NCBI GenBank assembly: GCA_964059195.1
Contig: CAXKWD010000002.1
Coordinates: forward strand, 53,966,923 to 54,030,922
Reading direction: 5' to 3'
DNA from: Ectobius pallidus
Taxonomy: Eukaryota > Arthropoda > Insecta > Blattodea > Ectobiidae
Length of the DNA: 64,000 bases
The position numbers and the translations under genes were made by a program. The notes below the pieces were generated by a model. The model was not told the DNA's origin. It saw nothing but the letters and a program-made list of their open reading frames with translations, and did not search any database. Positions 1 through 11,369 of the stretch are shown here, piece by piece. The first letter of the stretch is position 1. Every line of letters starts with the position of its first letter.

Positions 1-304
1 ACAAAATATGATATGAAACTTCAAAATTTCTTTAATGTGCACACAAATATGCCAAAAAATACGACCTAAATATGCGTATTCACACTAAAAATGCTACAAT
101 AGTTAAAAATTTCCTAAATATGCAGTTATATGCACAATAAAAGCCGTTCCATTTTCACCAGGATGCTTGGAATCGGGTTTAAATTAGTCGGAAACCTGAA
201 ATAATGCAAAAGGGAAAAATATGACATGTCATAGAAATCCGCCCCTAGTTATCAGTATTTGAATATGATCTGTATGTGATTGTCTTTTTTGTTCATTTTT
301 GTAG
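1..304 (+). other. Intron tail and 3' splice site of the COX8-like gene
   Basis: AT-rich sequence without coding features. It ends in a run of T-rich sequence and TAG at 302-304, a good 3' splice site directly before the coding exon. The first ~140 bases hold several AAATATG-type words that look like decayed repeat sequence. The upstream exons, which would encode the mitochondrial presequence, lie outside the window. Confidence 0.6.
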
Positions 305-400
305 GAAAAACTTGCTCATGGTCTGGTGATTGCTGGGAGTCTCCTCTTTGTCCCTGGTTGGGTGCTGTATCATCTCAAGGATTACCAGTCCCATGAATAA
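305..400 (+). CDS. COX8: Cytochrome c oxidase subunit 8-like, terminal coding exon (partial gene)
   Basis: The exon encodes 31 residues and ends in TAA at 398-400; the reading frame is open from the splice site. The peptide begins EKLAHGLVIAGSLLF and ends VPGWVLYHLKDYQSHE. This is the layout of COX8: a short amphipathic start, one membrane segment of about 18 residues, then a P(A/G)GW(I/V)L..HL..Y signature and a short hydrophilic tail. In the family, this small nuclear-encoded subunit sits in the inner mitochondrial membrane as part of complex IV and has a cleaved presequence encoded upstream. The length fits the C-terminal half of a ~70-residue precursor. The splice phase is assumed to be 0 because the frame starts cleanly at the acceptor. 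The identification is from memory of the family pattern, not from a search; another single-pass respiratory subunit is the main alternative. Confidence 0.7.
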   Translation, partial: EKLAHGLVIAGSLLFVPGWVLYHLKDYQSHE

Positions 401-515
401 GTTTGTGTATTTAAAACCAATAGACTATTAGCAATGCTCCATGCACTTGGCTACAGGGCTGTCAAGATTATAGATTCTTGTATGTCAGTGTTAATAAATA
501 ATGTTTAATTATATT
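401..515 (+). terminator. 3' UTR and poly(A) signal of the COX8-like gene
   Basis: About 90 bases after the stop codon there is a canonical AATAAA at 493-498, followed by GT/T-rich sequence. This fits a short 3' UTR with cleavage around 510-520. No competing signal lies closer to the stop. Confidence 0.55.
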
Positions 516-2950
516 AATTGAGCAGAAGTGTTTTTCTGAAATACATTGGCTTTGGAAAGTCACTGTGCAGTTACAACATAATATGTTGGAATTGTCATCC
601 ATGTGTGGATATACAAGCCTAAACCCACTTAATTTCATGTATTCACTCTTTTTTTGATAATGCCTTGCAGTTATGATATGCTTCCAGAAGTTGCATAGCC
701 TTGATAGCTGTGTGTGCCATCTTAGTTCCAATTTCCAACGTATTCCATGTGCACAGCTACTTTCTGAATGCATGGTATATACCACAACCAGTCCTGTACT
801 ATCAGATAAAAAAAGAGGGAACTTATATTACTAATATGTCAATAACGTAAGTTTCCATATACTTCCATTTTTGTCACACTACCGTATATCAAGGAGCTTG
901 GGTCAGCTGAAAACATCATGACATTACATTATGGCAGATTTATAGTACTACAGGTCTAAGAACTTATTTTTAAACTGACTCTTCTGTGTGAAATCAAATT
1001 GTTCACAAGAGAGGAATTTAAGTAGCTCGTGTTAATTACAATAACTGGAAAGCTAAATCTGCATTGAGTAACATTTACATGTTATAGTTTACAAATGTAA
1101 AATGTTTATTATCAATTTGTTAAAATGTTAAATTCAACATACAGTAGTCAGTTTGCTTGTCAAGTAATTTAGAATTCAATAGGTTTGTTTGAGTACTAAC
1201 ATCTCACTCATTCAGATAGTTAATTTATGTTCAAAATTGTAAATCTTATACTGTCGTGTAAAAAATACATGTCACACATCGTCAGTTTGCTGAAAAATTA
1301 CATTCACATACATCATGCACCAGATCTGACAATGTGCGCATGCATCATGACATATGTAGTATCAATACATTCTTTATTAAAGTGCTGCTGAAGCGCTTGA
1401 CAAATGCTGCAAGAGCATTCTTTTTTATTTTTGCTACAGCTTCGCTTTACGTTCATTTCACAGTCAGTCTCCCTTTACGAGTGCTTCAAGGTTTTGCTGT
1501 GCGAACTGTTGTGGTGGAGAATGAGCTGATCGAAAATTTCCTTGATGACATTAACATCAATGTTCAAATTCCCGAGTATGAATGACTTCTACAGAACAGT
1601 TAGTACCATCTGACTTTACCTGTATATCACAATGTACAATAATTATTATATTCATCCCGGCTTAACTGTTATTTGCACATGTCTTAACCATGCTGGAGGG
1701 CATACAAAGTGCTGGTAATTCTTTGAGCAAGCTCTCAGCTGATCAACTTTGCCTTTTTTGGCTGCAGCGGTCATAAAGCTTTTCTGTAGCAATCATAAAG
1801 CGCTTTATAGGTTTGCTTTAAAAAAGAACACACTGTATATTATATGGCTTAGGAACAAACCTACTATTTCTATATACATGTAAATATTAACATGCTATAG
1901 TTCACGTGTTATGTTAAATATTTATCAATAGAAATCCAGCTTAAGATGGAAACAGATTTTTGCAGATGCTTTTCTTTTATCCATTGAAAATTTAGAGACA
2001 TAAATGAGTTAAATTTACATAACCATGAATAAGTAAAGCTGGGATGACATGAGTAGGATTTGGGTGCGGCATTTTTATATTAAGCTTCTTGGTTACATTT
2101 TCTATTCAATTAAGAATTCATAGCCTATATTTTTATGGAAATGAAAGACATCTGTAAACTATTGAATATCAAGTTCTTTTGTTTGACTTAAAGCTTTCCC
2201 GGTGTTGAGAAAGAATAATGGTTTATCAGTCTTCTGACCAGGTGAGTAGGATTGATTACAAACTTTTGGTACGTTGCTCCTCTGCCTTCTAGGAGATCAA
2301 GTTATTTGTCTAGATGTGAAAGAGTAGGCTATAGCCTGCAAGAAATTTGTCTAATATCAAACTGGCTGAAATGGTAGTCATATGATCCCAGTTCTGCTCT
2401 TCCCATGGTTCTCCAATTTTTTCTTAACTTTACGTCTCTATATTTTCTAATTTTGAAAATATCAGCATTCAGTGACTCATAATGGAATTAAAATAGTTTT
2501 TAAAATAGAGTGTGTGTTGTCAAGCTATGCCACCATAATTCACTGTCATCATAAAGAAGATTATACAGGTACCTCCTCCAGGTCCACTGGGTTTTCAAAA
2601 TAGTTTTTTTTAGACAATAAGCAGGAAGTGGCGCTCAAGTAATTAGAAACAACTTGACCTTGAAATTCAAATTAATGCAACATAATTAGCATAATCAAAT
2701 AGTAATATTTTGATAGCGGTGATAATCAGTATTTTGAGTTGGCATGGTGGCTTTAATAATCCCAAATGATGTGACACCCAATGTTGTTGAATCTTAAATT
2801 TGTTTATAGGAAGATAAAGCTGTCATTCCAAGAAAACATTGTCCTAAACAAAGCAATAAAAGGCAATTCTGTTTCTTAAAAAAAAAAGAGAAAAATACAT
2901 TTAAAGGCGCTAACAAACCCATCTGATTTTGAAACAATTTGTTAGTTATA
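516..2950. other. AT-rich intergenic sequence, little visible
   Basis: No recognisable gene. One weak exon candidate lies at 1439-1585 (listed separately). The words around 1267-1302 (CACATCGTCAGTTTGCTGAA) resemble those at 28065-28095 upstream of the tubulin exon, suggesting a shared short repeat. The remainder is AT-rich with many stops in all frames. Confidence 0.4.
1439..1585 (+). other. Possible unassigned terminal exon
   Basis: A T-rich tract ending in CTACAG (about 1420-1439) precedes an open frame of about 48 codons that stops at 1583-1585. The peptide is unusually coding-like for this window: hydrophobic start, then an acidic end (VVVENELIENFLDDININ). I do not recognise it. No poly(A) signal stands out. 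It may be a chance ORF or repeat-derived. Confidence 0.15.
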
Positions 2951-2952
2951 AT

Positions 2953-3810
2953 TAAGCCCCAGATTTTTAGGCTTTTATAAAAGGTATTATAGCCTTTTAT
3001 TTTCGTGGAATAGCCCTTTTTAGGTTTTAAACAAACGATTTTAGCCATCTTAATAAAACATAATAATGAACACTAATATTAACACCGTAAATTGTATTAG
3101 CCTATTATTTTGACACAGTTAATCTAGTTATTTTTTCTTTTTCACAAAATATGCAAGTAACTATTCCATGTATCGGCACTCGAAAAATAGCATAAACAAT
3201 ACCCTTTAACGATACAATTATTCAATGCACCACTCAATTCACTTCCGATCTACAAAAACAAGTAGGCTCGAGTGTCACGATGAATTTGTTCCTACTTCTC
3301 TGTCGTTGGTCGGCACCTTGTAATTTTAAAGTTGAAACGACAATGGATTAGTTGCAGATTTCAAAGTATTAAAGATGGCTCAAGTTTCATTTCCTGGGAA
3401 GGCAAGGCGGCACATTTTGAGTTACAAAGACAAGTAACAAAGCAACTTATAGGTACATTGTTAATTTCAGTGCATTGTATAGATGTTTTTTTTATTATGT
3501 CTTTTTTTAAAATAGCACAAATTCACATATTTATTTTAATTTGCATTAATTGGAAAATTTATTTAAAATCATATTTTTCTGCAGAAGTCCTCTTTAGCCC
3601 CTAGTTTTCAGCAGAAGTCCTCTTTAGCCCCTAGTTTTTCAGGAAAAGGCCTCTTTTAGGCCCTTCAGTTCGATATAGCATCTTTTAGATTCTAGATTCT
3701 ATAAGATTCATATATTCGGGGTATGAAATGGAAAAATATGTTAAAATGTTCTAATTAGGAAGCTGGGAAAAAATAGGTTAAAACCTTCAAATCCACGCTC
3801 TAGTTGTTTT
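2953..3810. repeat. Decayed repeat with tandem 30-bp duplication
   Basis: The left part has AGCCCCAGATTTTTAGGC, close to the terminus of the element at 20816 (AGACCTGGGATTTTAGGC). At 3581-3640 a 30-bp unit beginning GCAGAAGTCCTCTTTAGCCC occurs twice in perfect tandem, followed by a degenerate third copy. Such subterminal tandem units are typical of non-autonomous DNA transposons. No terminal inverted repeat pair is clear, so the outer limits are approximate. Confidence 0.35.
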
Positions 3811-5800
3811 TTAGGCCTACATTTTAAGTTATTATTAATTTTTTTTTTTTACTTCCATTTGTTGAACTGAACTTGAACACAATCAACTTGTTCATTCAGA
3901 CAGTTAATATATCTTCAGAATTGTTATTAGGTTTATTTGTAAACACATAAATACATAAATAACAATTTCGAAAATAGATTTTTATAAATCTTCACATTTA
4001 AGCTAATTTAACATTTTAGGAAATTATATTATACATACTTGTTTCATGTATCATGATACAATTCTATTTCAAGTCTATGTAACGTCATATGTTGAATGTA
4101 AACAGTATTCAATAGCAGATTATACTGTGATATGAACTTTAAAGGAACTTCAATAACATGTTAGACTTGAACACAATAAATTAAAAATCAAGATGTCAAG
4201 GCCGTCCATTTTTTTTTTAACAGATAGGGCCACTTATTAATTTAATGTTTTGTAGAATGTCAAAGTTGCAAAAAAGGGTTTTACCTAAAGTTTTTAAATA
4301 CATTTATCATTTATATTTATATTTAGCTAGTTTTGAAGAGCTTTCTGCTATAAGTGTAAAAGTGCATAGAAAATTCCGTTCAAGGCATTAAAATGTTTGG
4401 TCATGTCAATGCTAAGCAGGACAACTAGTCATGGTCAACCAATAATTCACACGTGTGACCTTTCTCTTCCAGAAATTTGTCACTGTATTCACTATTTGTT
4501 CAATCAAAAAAGTGTTAAAAACTTCCTCCCTTAAGCTTTGTCAGCTCTGCCATTCCAAGGTGCACTGTCTGTAGTTACGCTGCACAATCTTTTCCATTTA
4601 AATTCCACACTATCCACAGTTTTTACATCATGAAATAAGTTGCTTCCTTTTGTGGTTCCATGCCTACTTTTTACTTCTCACCGCTAATTTTTTCTGCAAT
4701 AAATTGTAACGTCCATGTCCACACCCCTAACAAATACCAGTAAATGTGCAATATCCATCACATCAGTAGCCTACTCTCATCCGAGTATCACACTCATTCT
4801 CAATCAGTTGATGTCTAACACTACTTGCTAATTCTTCCAAATGCCTACTTACATTGTTTCTTGACAAAGGTAAAGATTTAAACAAATCTGCTTTCTCAAG
4901 ACACAGAGTTTCAGCAACTGTCACAAGACACTTTTTACAACTTCCCCTTCTGCAAACGGTTATGCATGCTCAGCGGTAAGCTATGAAACCTCTTAACTTG
5001 CTTTTGTACCATTTTTGTGTTTGAAATTTCACTGGCCTGCGACAATTTTACTGTTTTGGTGAAAATATACAATTTATGTGGAAAATGGCCTGCTGATTTT
5101 GAAAATAACGTCAGTTTTTCATAACTCAGATTTTGTAATATATTCTGTTGATTATGCTGTTATATTGCCATGATAATGATGCAATAACCAAACATGAATA
5201 ACCCGTAATATTAGCGGTTACTTGGTGGTGATCTAAAAGTTTATGATATTTCACTTGGACAGCAAGGCCCAAGATAGGTTTACAGAATTTTCTTTTGCTC
5301 TTTTGTGTATGGAACAGTAGATGTACCGGTACCGGTATGGACAACATTGATCAAGAAAAGAATGAACTAAGAGTTTAATGCCAGGAGAAAAATGTAATGT
5401 AATGCCAGTCTAGTTGGCCCTAAGAAAATTATATTGCCTGTATTTCAAATTAATTCTTGAGTAATGGACCAATTTGTTAGGTATTTATACTGTAAATTTC
5501 TGCTTTTGGCTGAAGCTAAAATAATAGAGACTGTATTTGATGGACCTTGGATCAGACAGCTAATGACTGTATGAACACTATGAACCAACATAGAACTTTG
5601 AGGCATGGTGTGGTTTGAAGGACATTATGTAAAATACATAGGGGAACCAGAATTTCAGATACAAAATGCAGGACCCAATAGTTAAAGAGACTATGATACA
5701 CTAGAAGGCTGGTTTTTCCATTTTACTAATTTAATGGGTGTTAAAGGAAAGCATATAGCAACTAAATCATAAAATTTATAGGAAGTCTGTATAGTGAATT
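3811..5800. other. AT-rich intergenic sequence without recognisable genes
   Basis: Stop-rich in all frames. The only ORF over 70 codons (near 5126-5347) has no family resemblance. Nothing with repeat boundaries was found here. Confidence 0.4.
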
Positions 5801-6100
5801 TAATTATTATGAATTATTTTCCACCTTCAAGCACTAGTATTTTATATTGATATTGCAATAATAGGGTGCTGACGGAGAATTTCTGACGTTTCTTCTTCAA
5901 CATATTCCTAAGAGATTTTATTGTGTATATGTCAAAAAAATATATAATATAATATAAGATATTGTAATAAAATAAAATAAAAATAAAATAAAATAAACAG
6001 GTACAAAAAACTGTCTAGAAATTCTCCGTCAGCACCCTATTATTACAATATCAATATAAAATACTAGTGCTTGAAGGTGGAAAATAATTCATAATAATTA
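5801..6100. repeat. Foldback MITE with 84-bp inverted arms
   Basis: Arms 5801-5884 and 6017-6100 are near-perfect inverted copies: the left contains CTTCAAGCACTAGTATTTTA and GGGTGCTGACGGAGAATTTC, and the right contains their reverse complements. The ~130-bp loop is A/T-rich with AAAATAAAATAAA words. It has no coding capacity. The whole 300 bp could form one long hairpin. The superfamily is unknown because no clear target duplication is visible. Confidence 0.8.
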
Positions 6101-6212
6101 AAAACATATTATCAGCACTAGAGGAATAAAATGAAATTTATCACTGTATAGTGAAGTTAATAAATATATATATATATGAATGGAAAGGTGAAGTCAGAAT
6201 GAAAAATTCAAT

Positions 6213-6284
6213 GCCATAGCCGGGATTTGAACCAGGATCTTCGGCTCTCCGTGCCGATGTTCTAACCAACTGAGCTACCATGGC
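6213..6284 (-). mobile_element. tRNA-like SINE head
   Basis: On the - strand this 72-nt piece has an A box (TAGCTCAGTTGGTTAGA) and a B box (GGTTCAAATCCC). It folds as a tRNA: the 7-bp acceptor stem GCCATGG/CTATGGC pairs fully with one G-T, and the anticodon stem TCGGC/GCCGA is perfect. The D and T stems each carry one mismatch. The anticodon loop is ACGGAGA, with C instead of the invariant U33, so a working tRNA is unlikely. An AT-rich tail with (TA)n follows on the - strand. A related head is at 31812. Confidence 0.7.
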
Positions 6285-6351
6285 AACGTACCGGTACAAC
6301 ATTAAATTCTCCAACTGACTCACAATCCCATTATACCACCAATATATGAAT

Positions 6352-6513
6352 ACTTGAGATGGAGATTTAACATACATAACTTCACTTAATTCAAACTAAC
6401 CTGAACATGTTTTGAGCCATCATCCTGCTGCTGTGGATGAGTCAGGATGTTGGCTTATGTTCAGGTTAGTTTGAATTAAGTTAAGTTACATATGTTAAAT
6501 CTCCATCTCAAGT
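6352..6513. repeat. Short palindromic element with 56-bp arms
   Basis: 6352-6407 and 6458-6513 are inverted copies sharing ACTTGAGATGGAGATTTAAC and TTCAAACTAACCTGAACA, with only a few mismatches. The 50-bp centre can itself pair (GCCATCATCCTG against CAGGATGTTGGC). It is a small non-autonomous foldback element about 70 bp beyond the tRNA-like head. Confidence 0.75.
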
Positions 6514-7192
6514 TTTAAATATATGCTTATAGCAACTACTTTATTGCTAATACATTTTTTATTGGATAAAACTGACAAATGGAGTAATTGCATATAGAAC
6601 TATATTACAATTATTTCTTAATAGCCTATTTCTACCTAATATTATTGATATTCAATGTTTGATATATTAAGAGATTGAAACTCACAGCGTGTTATGATTG
6701 TATTCATCTAAGAGTTAATGAGATGTAGTAGTCAATAGGGACATTAGTTTTAATTTTCTTCAAATCATAACACTACCCAGCATTTTGAAACTTTTTTTAA
6801 TACCAGCAAGTGATGTGATAGGTGATCTAACTAATTTTGGTTCGCTGATCACGAATCTATTGTCCATTTCTACTTATCACATGATATTTTCTCACAATAC
6901 GTACATCAAATGAGAGATATATTGCCTATAGGATAAAAAGTCTGAAAAAATTAGGATGAGTTTGGTAATACTTACAGAGTAAAATAAAGTAATATTTTTA
7001 AACAGTCCAAGACATATGTATTCCAGTATTTTTTGTAACCGCAGGCCAAATAAATATTATTTTCATTGATATAAGTGCCAGTATCTGGGATTGAATATGC
7101 TTATATACATAAGTTCATTATTTCTATGCTGTAGCAATGAAGTGCAAACAAAGAATTCAATAAAAAGGGATTGTATATTATGTAAATGAACG
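6514..7192. other. AT-rich sequence, nothing recognised
   Basis: No ORF of interest, no SINE boxes and no inverted repeats were seen. Confidence 0.4.
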
Positions 7193-7569
7193 TCAGAAAA
7201 TTATATTAGGGAAAAATTGTAGTCTGTCTGACAAGCATCTGACTGTTGTATAATTGCCATCGTTGGGACATCCCACCTTCCCTGGTATCTTCTTTCTTCC
7301 TCTTTGATGTTCATTCTTTACATTTCCTAAGAACTTTGTCATGACGTCCCTAATTGAAATCAATGCAGCAAGTTCCACAGCATTCATCTGTTTAAAGTTT
7401 CAATCTTTCAGAAGCTTTCTAATTTGTGGCCCATCAAAAATGCTTTCCTTGACCTTTGCATGTGATAAATGTGGAAACTTGCTTGCAGTGTATTGAAAAC
7501 AGGGGCTACTTTTGTCCAAGGCCTTAACAAACTGCTTCATGATTTCCAATTTGATGTGTAGCAGTGGCT
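7193..7569 (-). pseudogene. Decayed fragment of an unassigned repetitive ORF family
   Basis: On the - strand a single frame runs from PLLHIKLEIMKQFVKAL through FDGPQIRKLLKD, a TGA stop, then MNAVELAALISI and KFLGN. The block LHIKL..MKQFVKAL, a following IFDGPQIR.L.KD and a later FLGN spacing match, from memory, a widespread uncharacterised arthropod protein family that occurs in many genomic copies and is probably transposon-borne. This copy is a relic: one in-frame stop, and the C-terminal part diverges after FLGN. I cannot assign a biochemical function. Confidence 0.5.
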
Positions 7570-8320
7570 GTAATTATTACAAAGCAGCACTGACACATAA
7601 ACACAAAAACTAGATGTGAAACAAAAAACCAGTAACATTTCTGAAATCAGAAGATCTTATTTAGTTAAAATCATTTATTAGATGCTTTGTCGTAAAAATC
7701 ATGCTGGGTAGTGTAAACTATTACGTACAATAATAAACTTTAGGAATGAGAAAATACTATATTTCATATAAAATCCCATTTTGCAGATCATTATGCAATT
7801 TTTTTTTTTTTTTTTTGTTTAAAGCAGAATATTTATGAGATTTCCAAGCCTATTTGGAGGCCGCAGGGTAATGTGTTAAAAAAAAGATGACTATCTTGCG
7901 AAATTCAGGACATGGTCACCCTAAAGAGACTTGCAACACAAAGAACCTCTAAGAAACATATTAGAAAACTGCAAGTTCTCAATTGCAATATAAGTTGAAA
8001 ACTTTACTTCTGGCACACTCAACTTGACTACTTTCCGCATGATTTGGGACTCATGAATGATGAACAAAGTGAAAGATTTCATCAGGATATTAGGGAGATG
8101 GAAAGACAATAATAGGGATAGTGGAACGAAGCGATGTTTGCGGGCTACTACTAGAATAGAAGATAGACAACGAAAACATAAAGTAGGCTAAATCCACACA
8201 ACCTTCCTTCCAAGCAAAGAAAAGATGCCGATCTTCATACATCAAACTTCTTTTGAAGGTAAGTAGGTACCCAGTTTTGTGCAGGAATATGGCATTTTAA
8301 TTTTGATTAAATAATGCTCC
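7570..8320. other. AT-rich sequence with a poly(T) run
   Basis: A 17-19 base T run near 7800 and a CAGGACATGGTCACCCT word near 7902 that resembles a DNA-transposon end, without a visible partner. No gene was recognised. Confidence 0.35.
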
Positions 8321-8321
8321 A

Positions 8322-9250
8322 AAATTAAATTAAATTCCGAAGTAGCCTAATTGGTGCCCATTTAGAGAAATCTGCAAGTGCCACCAATACCTTAAGCAAT
8401 GAAGTAGACTAGGTTAAATTGCCCTTGGGAAATAGGAGTAATTAAAACACAGGGGATGTCGTTAGACGCTTTGGCATATTTAAAAATAGTGTAGTTAGAA
8501 TTCAATCTACAGTAAACAGTTTAGCATTTCTTTTACTTGTTTCCATTTAAAAAATCACAGGCGACTCAGATTATGTCGTATATAGAAAAGGGTTAAAAAT
8601 AAAAGCCAAAGTTGACAAATCGTTAGATAAATCAAACTGTATTGTATTCAAGCTTAAATTTAGAGCATGTGTTACATAACGGAAATAACGGTTCAAAAAC
8701 TATACCAAACTTGTTTTATGATGCCGATAATCACACGATTCTTAATCTGACCGGAGCTTGAGTCTGACCTGTAGTTGAGTGCCAACCTGTGATTTAATTT
8801 CACTGATAAATTTATAATTTACAATCTTGAAATGCATTAAAATCAATACCTGAGCCACATTTCTGTGAGACTAACACTGGTTATGTCTGATTTCCAGTAT
8901 AATAACGTAGGCTACCATTGGAAATACTCAGCTGCAAGTTAATATGAATAATGTATGTAGGCCTAATATTTAACAAATTAATGAATTTATTAGGCATAAC
9001 AAATGTACCTATTAATATTTATGATATAATAAATATCCATTATAATATTCAAGTTAGTCTCTAGATTAATCTGGCATTAACATGTCTTTATTATGGACCT
9101 AGTCATATTAAACTATTACAAGCTATGTTAAGTGTACCTCTTTGTCAAGCAAATGTAAATGAAATTAAGTTGTCTTGGTAGCAGAGTGCCATATAATGTT
9201 AATGTTATAACTTTTCATAATTACGGTAGAGATAATGACTTCCTTACTAT
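8322..9250 (+). repeat. Dispersed repeat C, copy 1
   Basis: This stretch matches 21897-24365 in the same orientation. Shared words include AAATTCCGAAGTA, AATAGGAG..TAATTAAAACA, GTTAGACGCTTTGGCATATT, TTAGATAAATCAAACTGT, AATAACGGTTCAAAAACTA and CATAATTA.GG..GA.ATAATGACTT. It lacks the Penelope-like insertion present in copy 2, so it serves as the empty allele. About 430 bp near 8790-9200 are absent from copy 2. No coding potential was recognised. Confidence 0.65.
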
Positions 9251-9869
9251 CGATTTTACATTGTTTTTAAACTGGGTTGACTTATTTAACAAAATTGCTT
9301 ATGGAGAGTGAGAAATATAAATATAGATTCAATAAAACTATAAATACACTGTGATAGATATCTCAGGATTCAAATAAATAAACAAATAAATAAAAGGTTT
9401 TTAAATATGCAAATATGAATAATCCAAGGCTTGTGTGACAATCATAATACAGGACACAGATCTATGTTGAAAACAACCTAACAATATAATCCCAACGCAT
9501 TGGGTACCACATGTGAGTTTGCCCTACTTTATTTCAAACTTAAAACAAACAACAACAAAAGATAAATAATAGGCTCACCTTTAATTTTATTACAAATCAC
9601 ACTCATGGTTCATACTTCTTTAAGGAATGAATTTAATTCAACAATTGCTTATTTTGAAGCAGTATATCATGGAAATTGGAATGCCACACAATCTTAATTG
9701 AAAAACAATTTTATAATAAACAATGCATTTACTGTTTCTACACACAGTTTGTTTGTCTGAATATCCAACTTTTCCATTTTTATCTTTCAAAAATAGAAAA
9801 TGAGCTATTAACTTGTCAGTATATTCACATTTCCGTTATGAAATTTTCTAATTAAGTCACTGGTGCAGC

Positions 9870-10274
9870 CAATGGCGTAGCCAGAAAATAATTTTGGGGA
9901 GGATCGAAAGTGCCGGGGGGTTTGGGGGGCTCACCCCCGGGGAAATTTTTAAATATTAAACTAATGAAAATCACATTTTACGCTATTTTAGCACTGAAAA
10001 ACTAGTTAGCAAATTTGTTTACCATACTCTAAGACATGCAAACTTAAACAAAAATCGTTACCTAAGTATAACACTTATTACTATTTATAAGAAAAGTTAA
10101 ATAACACATGAAACAATGGAAATAATAAGCCTACTTTTACAAATTCAGTATTTTATTACTAAACAAAATAATTAAATATTTGGCAAAATAGAGCTTAAAC
10201 AACTTAAATAGAATTATAGGTTTTGATTTCGGGGGAGGTCCGGATCCCTGGAACCCCCCTTCTCTACGCCACTG
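9870..10274. mobile_element. hAT-type MITE with 8-bp target duplication
   Basis: The termini are CAATGGCGTAG at the left and CTACGCCACTG at the right, inverted repeats of the hAT type (CAGTGGCGTAG). The flanks are GGTGCAGC (9862-9869) and GGTGCAAC (10275-10282), an 8-bp duplication with one mismatch, which is the hAT target-site length. The 405-bp body is AT-rich with GGGGG-rich subterminal pieces and no transposase, so it is non-autonomous. Confidence 0.8.
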
Positions 10275-10745
10275 GGTGCAACAGGATTCAGTTACAAAGA
10301 TGTAATTCCAAGGTTTTCCTAAATACAATACAGAGAAAACCGACAAGACCAAGCATGATCATACTCATGGCAATTATCCCGAAAGGTCCCGCAAATCGCA
10401 GTGAAACTAGCAACTGTTGACCAGTACTGCCGTCCCATTTTTTGTGGATTGTTTTTGGAGGATAAAAAATAATTACAATTTTAAAAATTAAAATACGGGA
10501 CAAAACTGCTTCCCGAAGACTTCTTTCGGGACAACGGGACGCATTAGCGAAAAAAGGGACGTTTCCGTATTTTACGGGACGTCTGGGAACCCTGGTTAAA
10601 GTGTCTAAAATATTGTATTTATTGCTTCACATAGGACATTTATTTTTTTTCTAGAAACATCATCCTCTCTAGAAAGTGGCGTTATGTTTATCACAAATAA
10701 GATTTTGTTAAGAATCTTTAAAAACAAAATATCATATTCCCAATT

Positions 10746-11308
10746 CTATCATACCAAAATTTTCATAAAATATATTAAATAGAAATTTCCTCGTTTAGCG
10801 AAGTTTTTCAAATTAAGAAGTTAAAATTCTCTGATTAGATAGGCCTATTATTATCATTATCATTATTATTATTTTTATTATTATTGTATCTCCTATTTTT
10901 ATAAAACCCTATTTCACCTTTCGATAGGCCTATTAGAAAATAATAATGATGGGACAGGATTCGCTCAGTTCATAGGACGCCGCCTGAGACGTCTTTTAGA
11001 AGGTGAAACGTTTAGCAACTTGATTACGAAAATCTAGATATTTCGTAACGATTCACCTCTTTATGCATTAAGACTTCAGTAACAATATAACTCACAACAA
11101 AGGTATCATATGTAGTTACTTAGCAACATGCTGTTACCTACATATACGTGTGAATTTCGGAGCGCGGTAGTAATCTTCGTTCGACCGCAAAAGAATGCCA
11201 ATATTTTAGTACAGTCGAATTTATTTAATTTGACATTGGATAATTCTAATTATTGAATCATCCGAATATAGTTCATTCTCCTTCAAACCACCATTTGAAT
11301 CAATGCTG
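10746..11308 (+). repeat. Dispersed repeat A/B, left copy (empty)
   Basis: Directly repeats 13866-14200 plus 15541-15670. Shared words include CGCTCAGTTCATAGGACGCC, GAGACTTCAGTAACAATATA, ACTCACAACAAAGGTA and TTCTCCTTCAAACCACCATT. At 11168-11175 the sequence reads GTAGTAATCTTCG uninterrupted, the pre-insertion form of the site occupied at 14201-15538. The two copies bracket the hAT-like pseudogene. Confidence 0.75.
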
Positions 11309-11369
11309 GAGGAACTTTACTGCTGCCCTATGATCCATCCACCGTAGGAATAACATAAGAAAGGCAAGT

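Noticed and set aside
6141..6377. 78-codon - ORF with MVAQLVRTSARRAEDPGSNP
   Set aside because: Translation of a tRNA-like SINE head, not a protein.
10440..10600. DNA transposon end at ACGGGACGTCTGGGAACCCTGG
   Set aside because: The right-hand terminus looks hAT-like, but no matching left end or target duplication was found.
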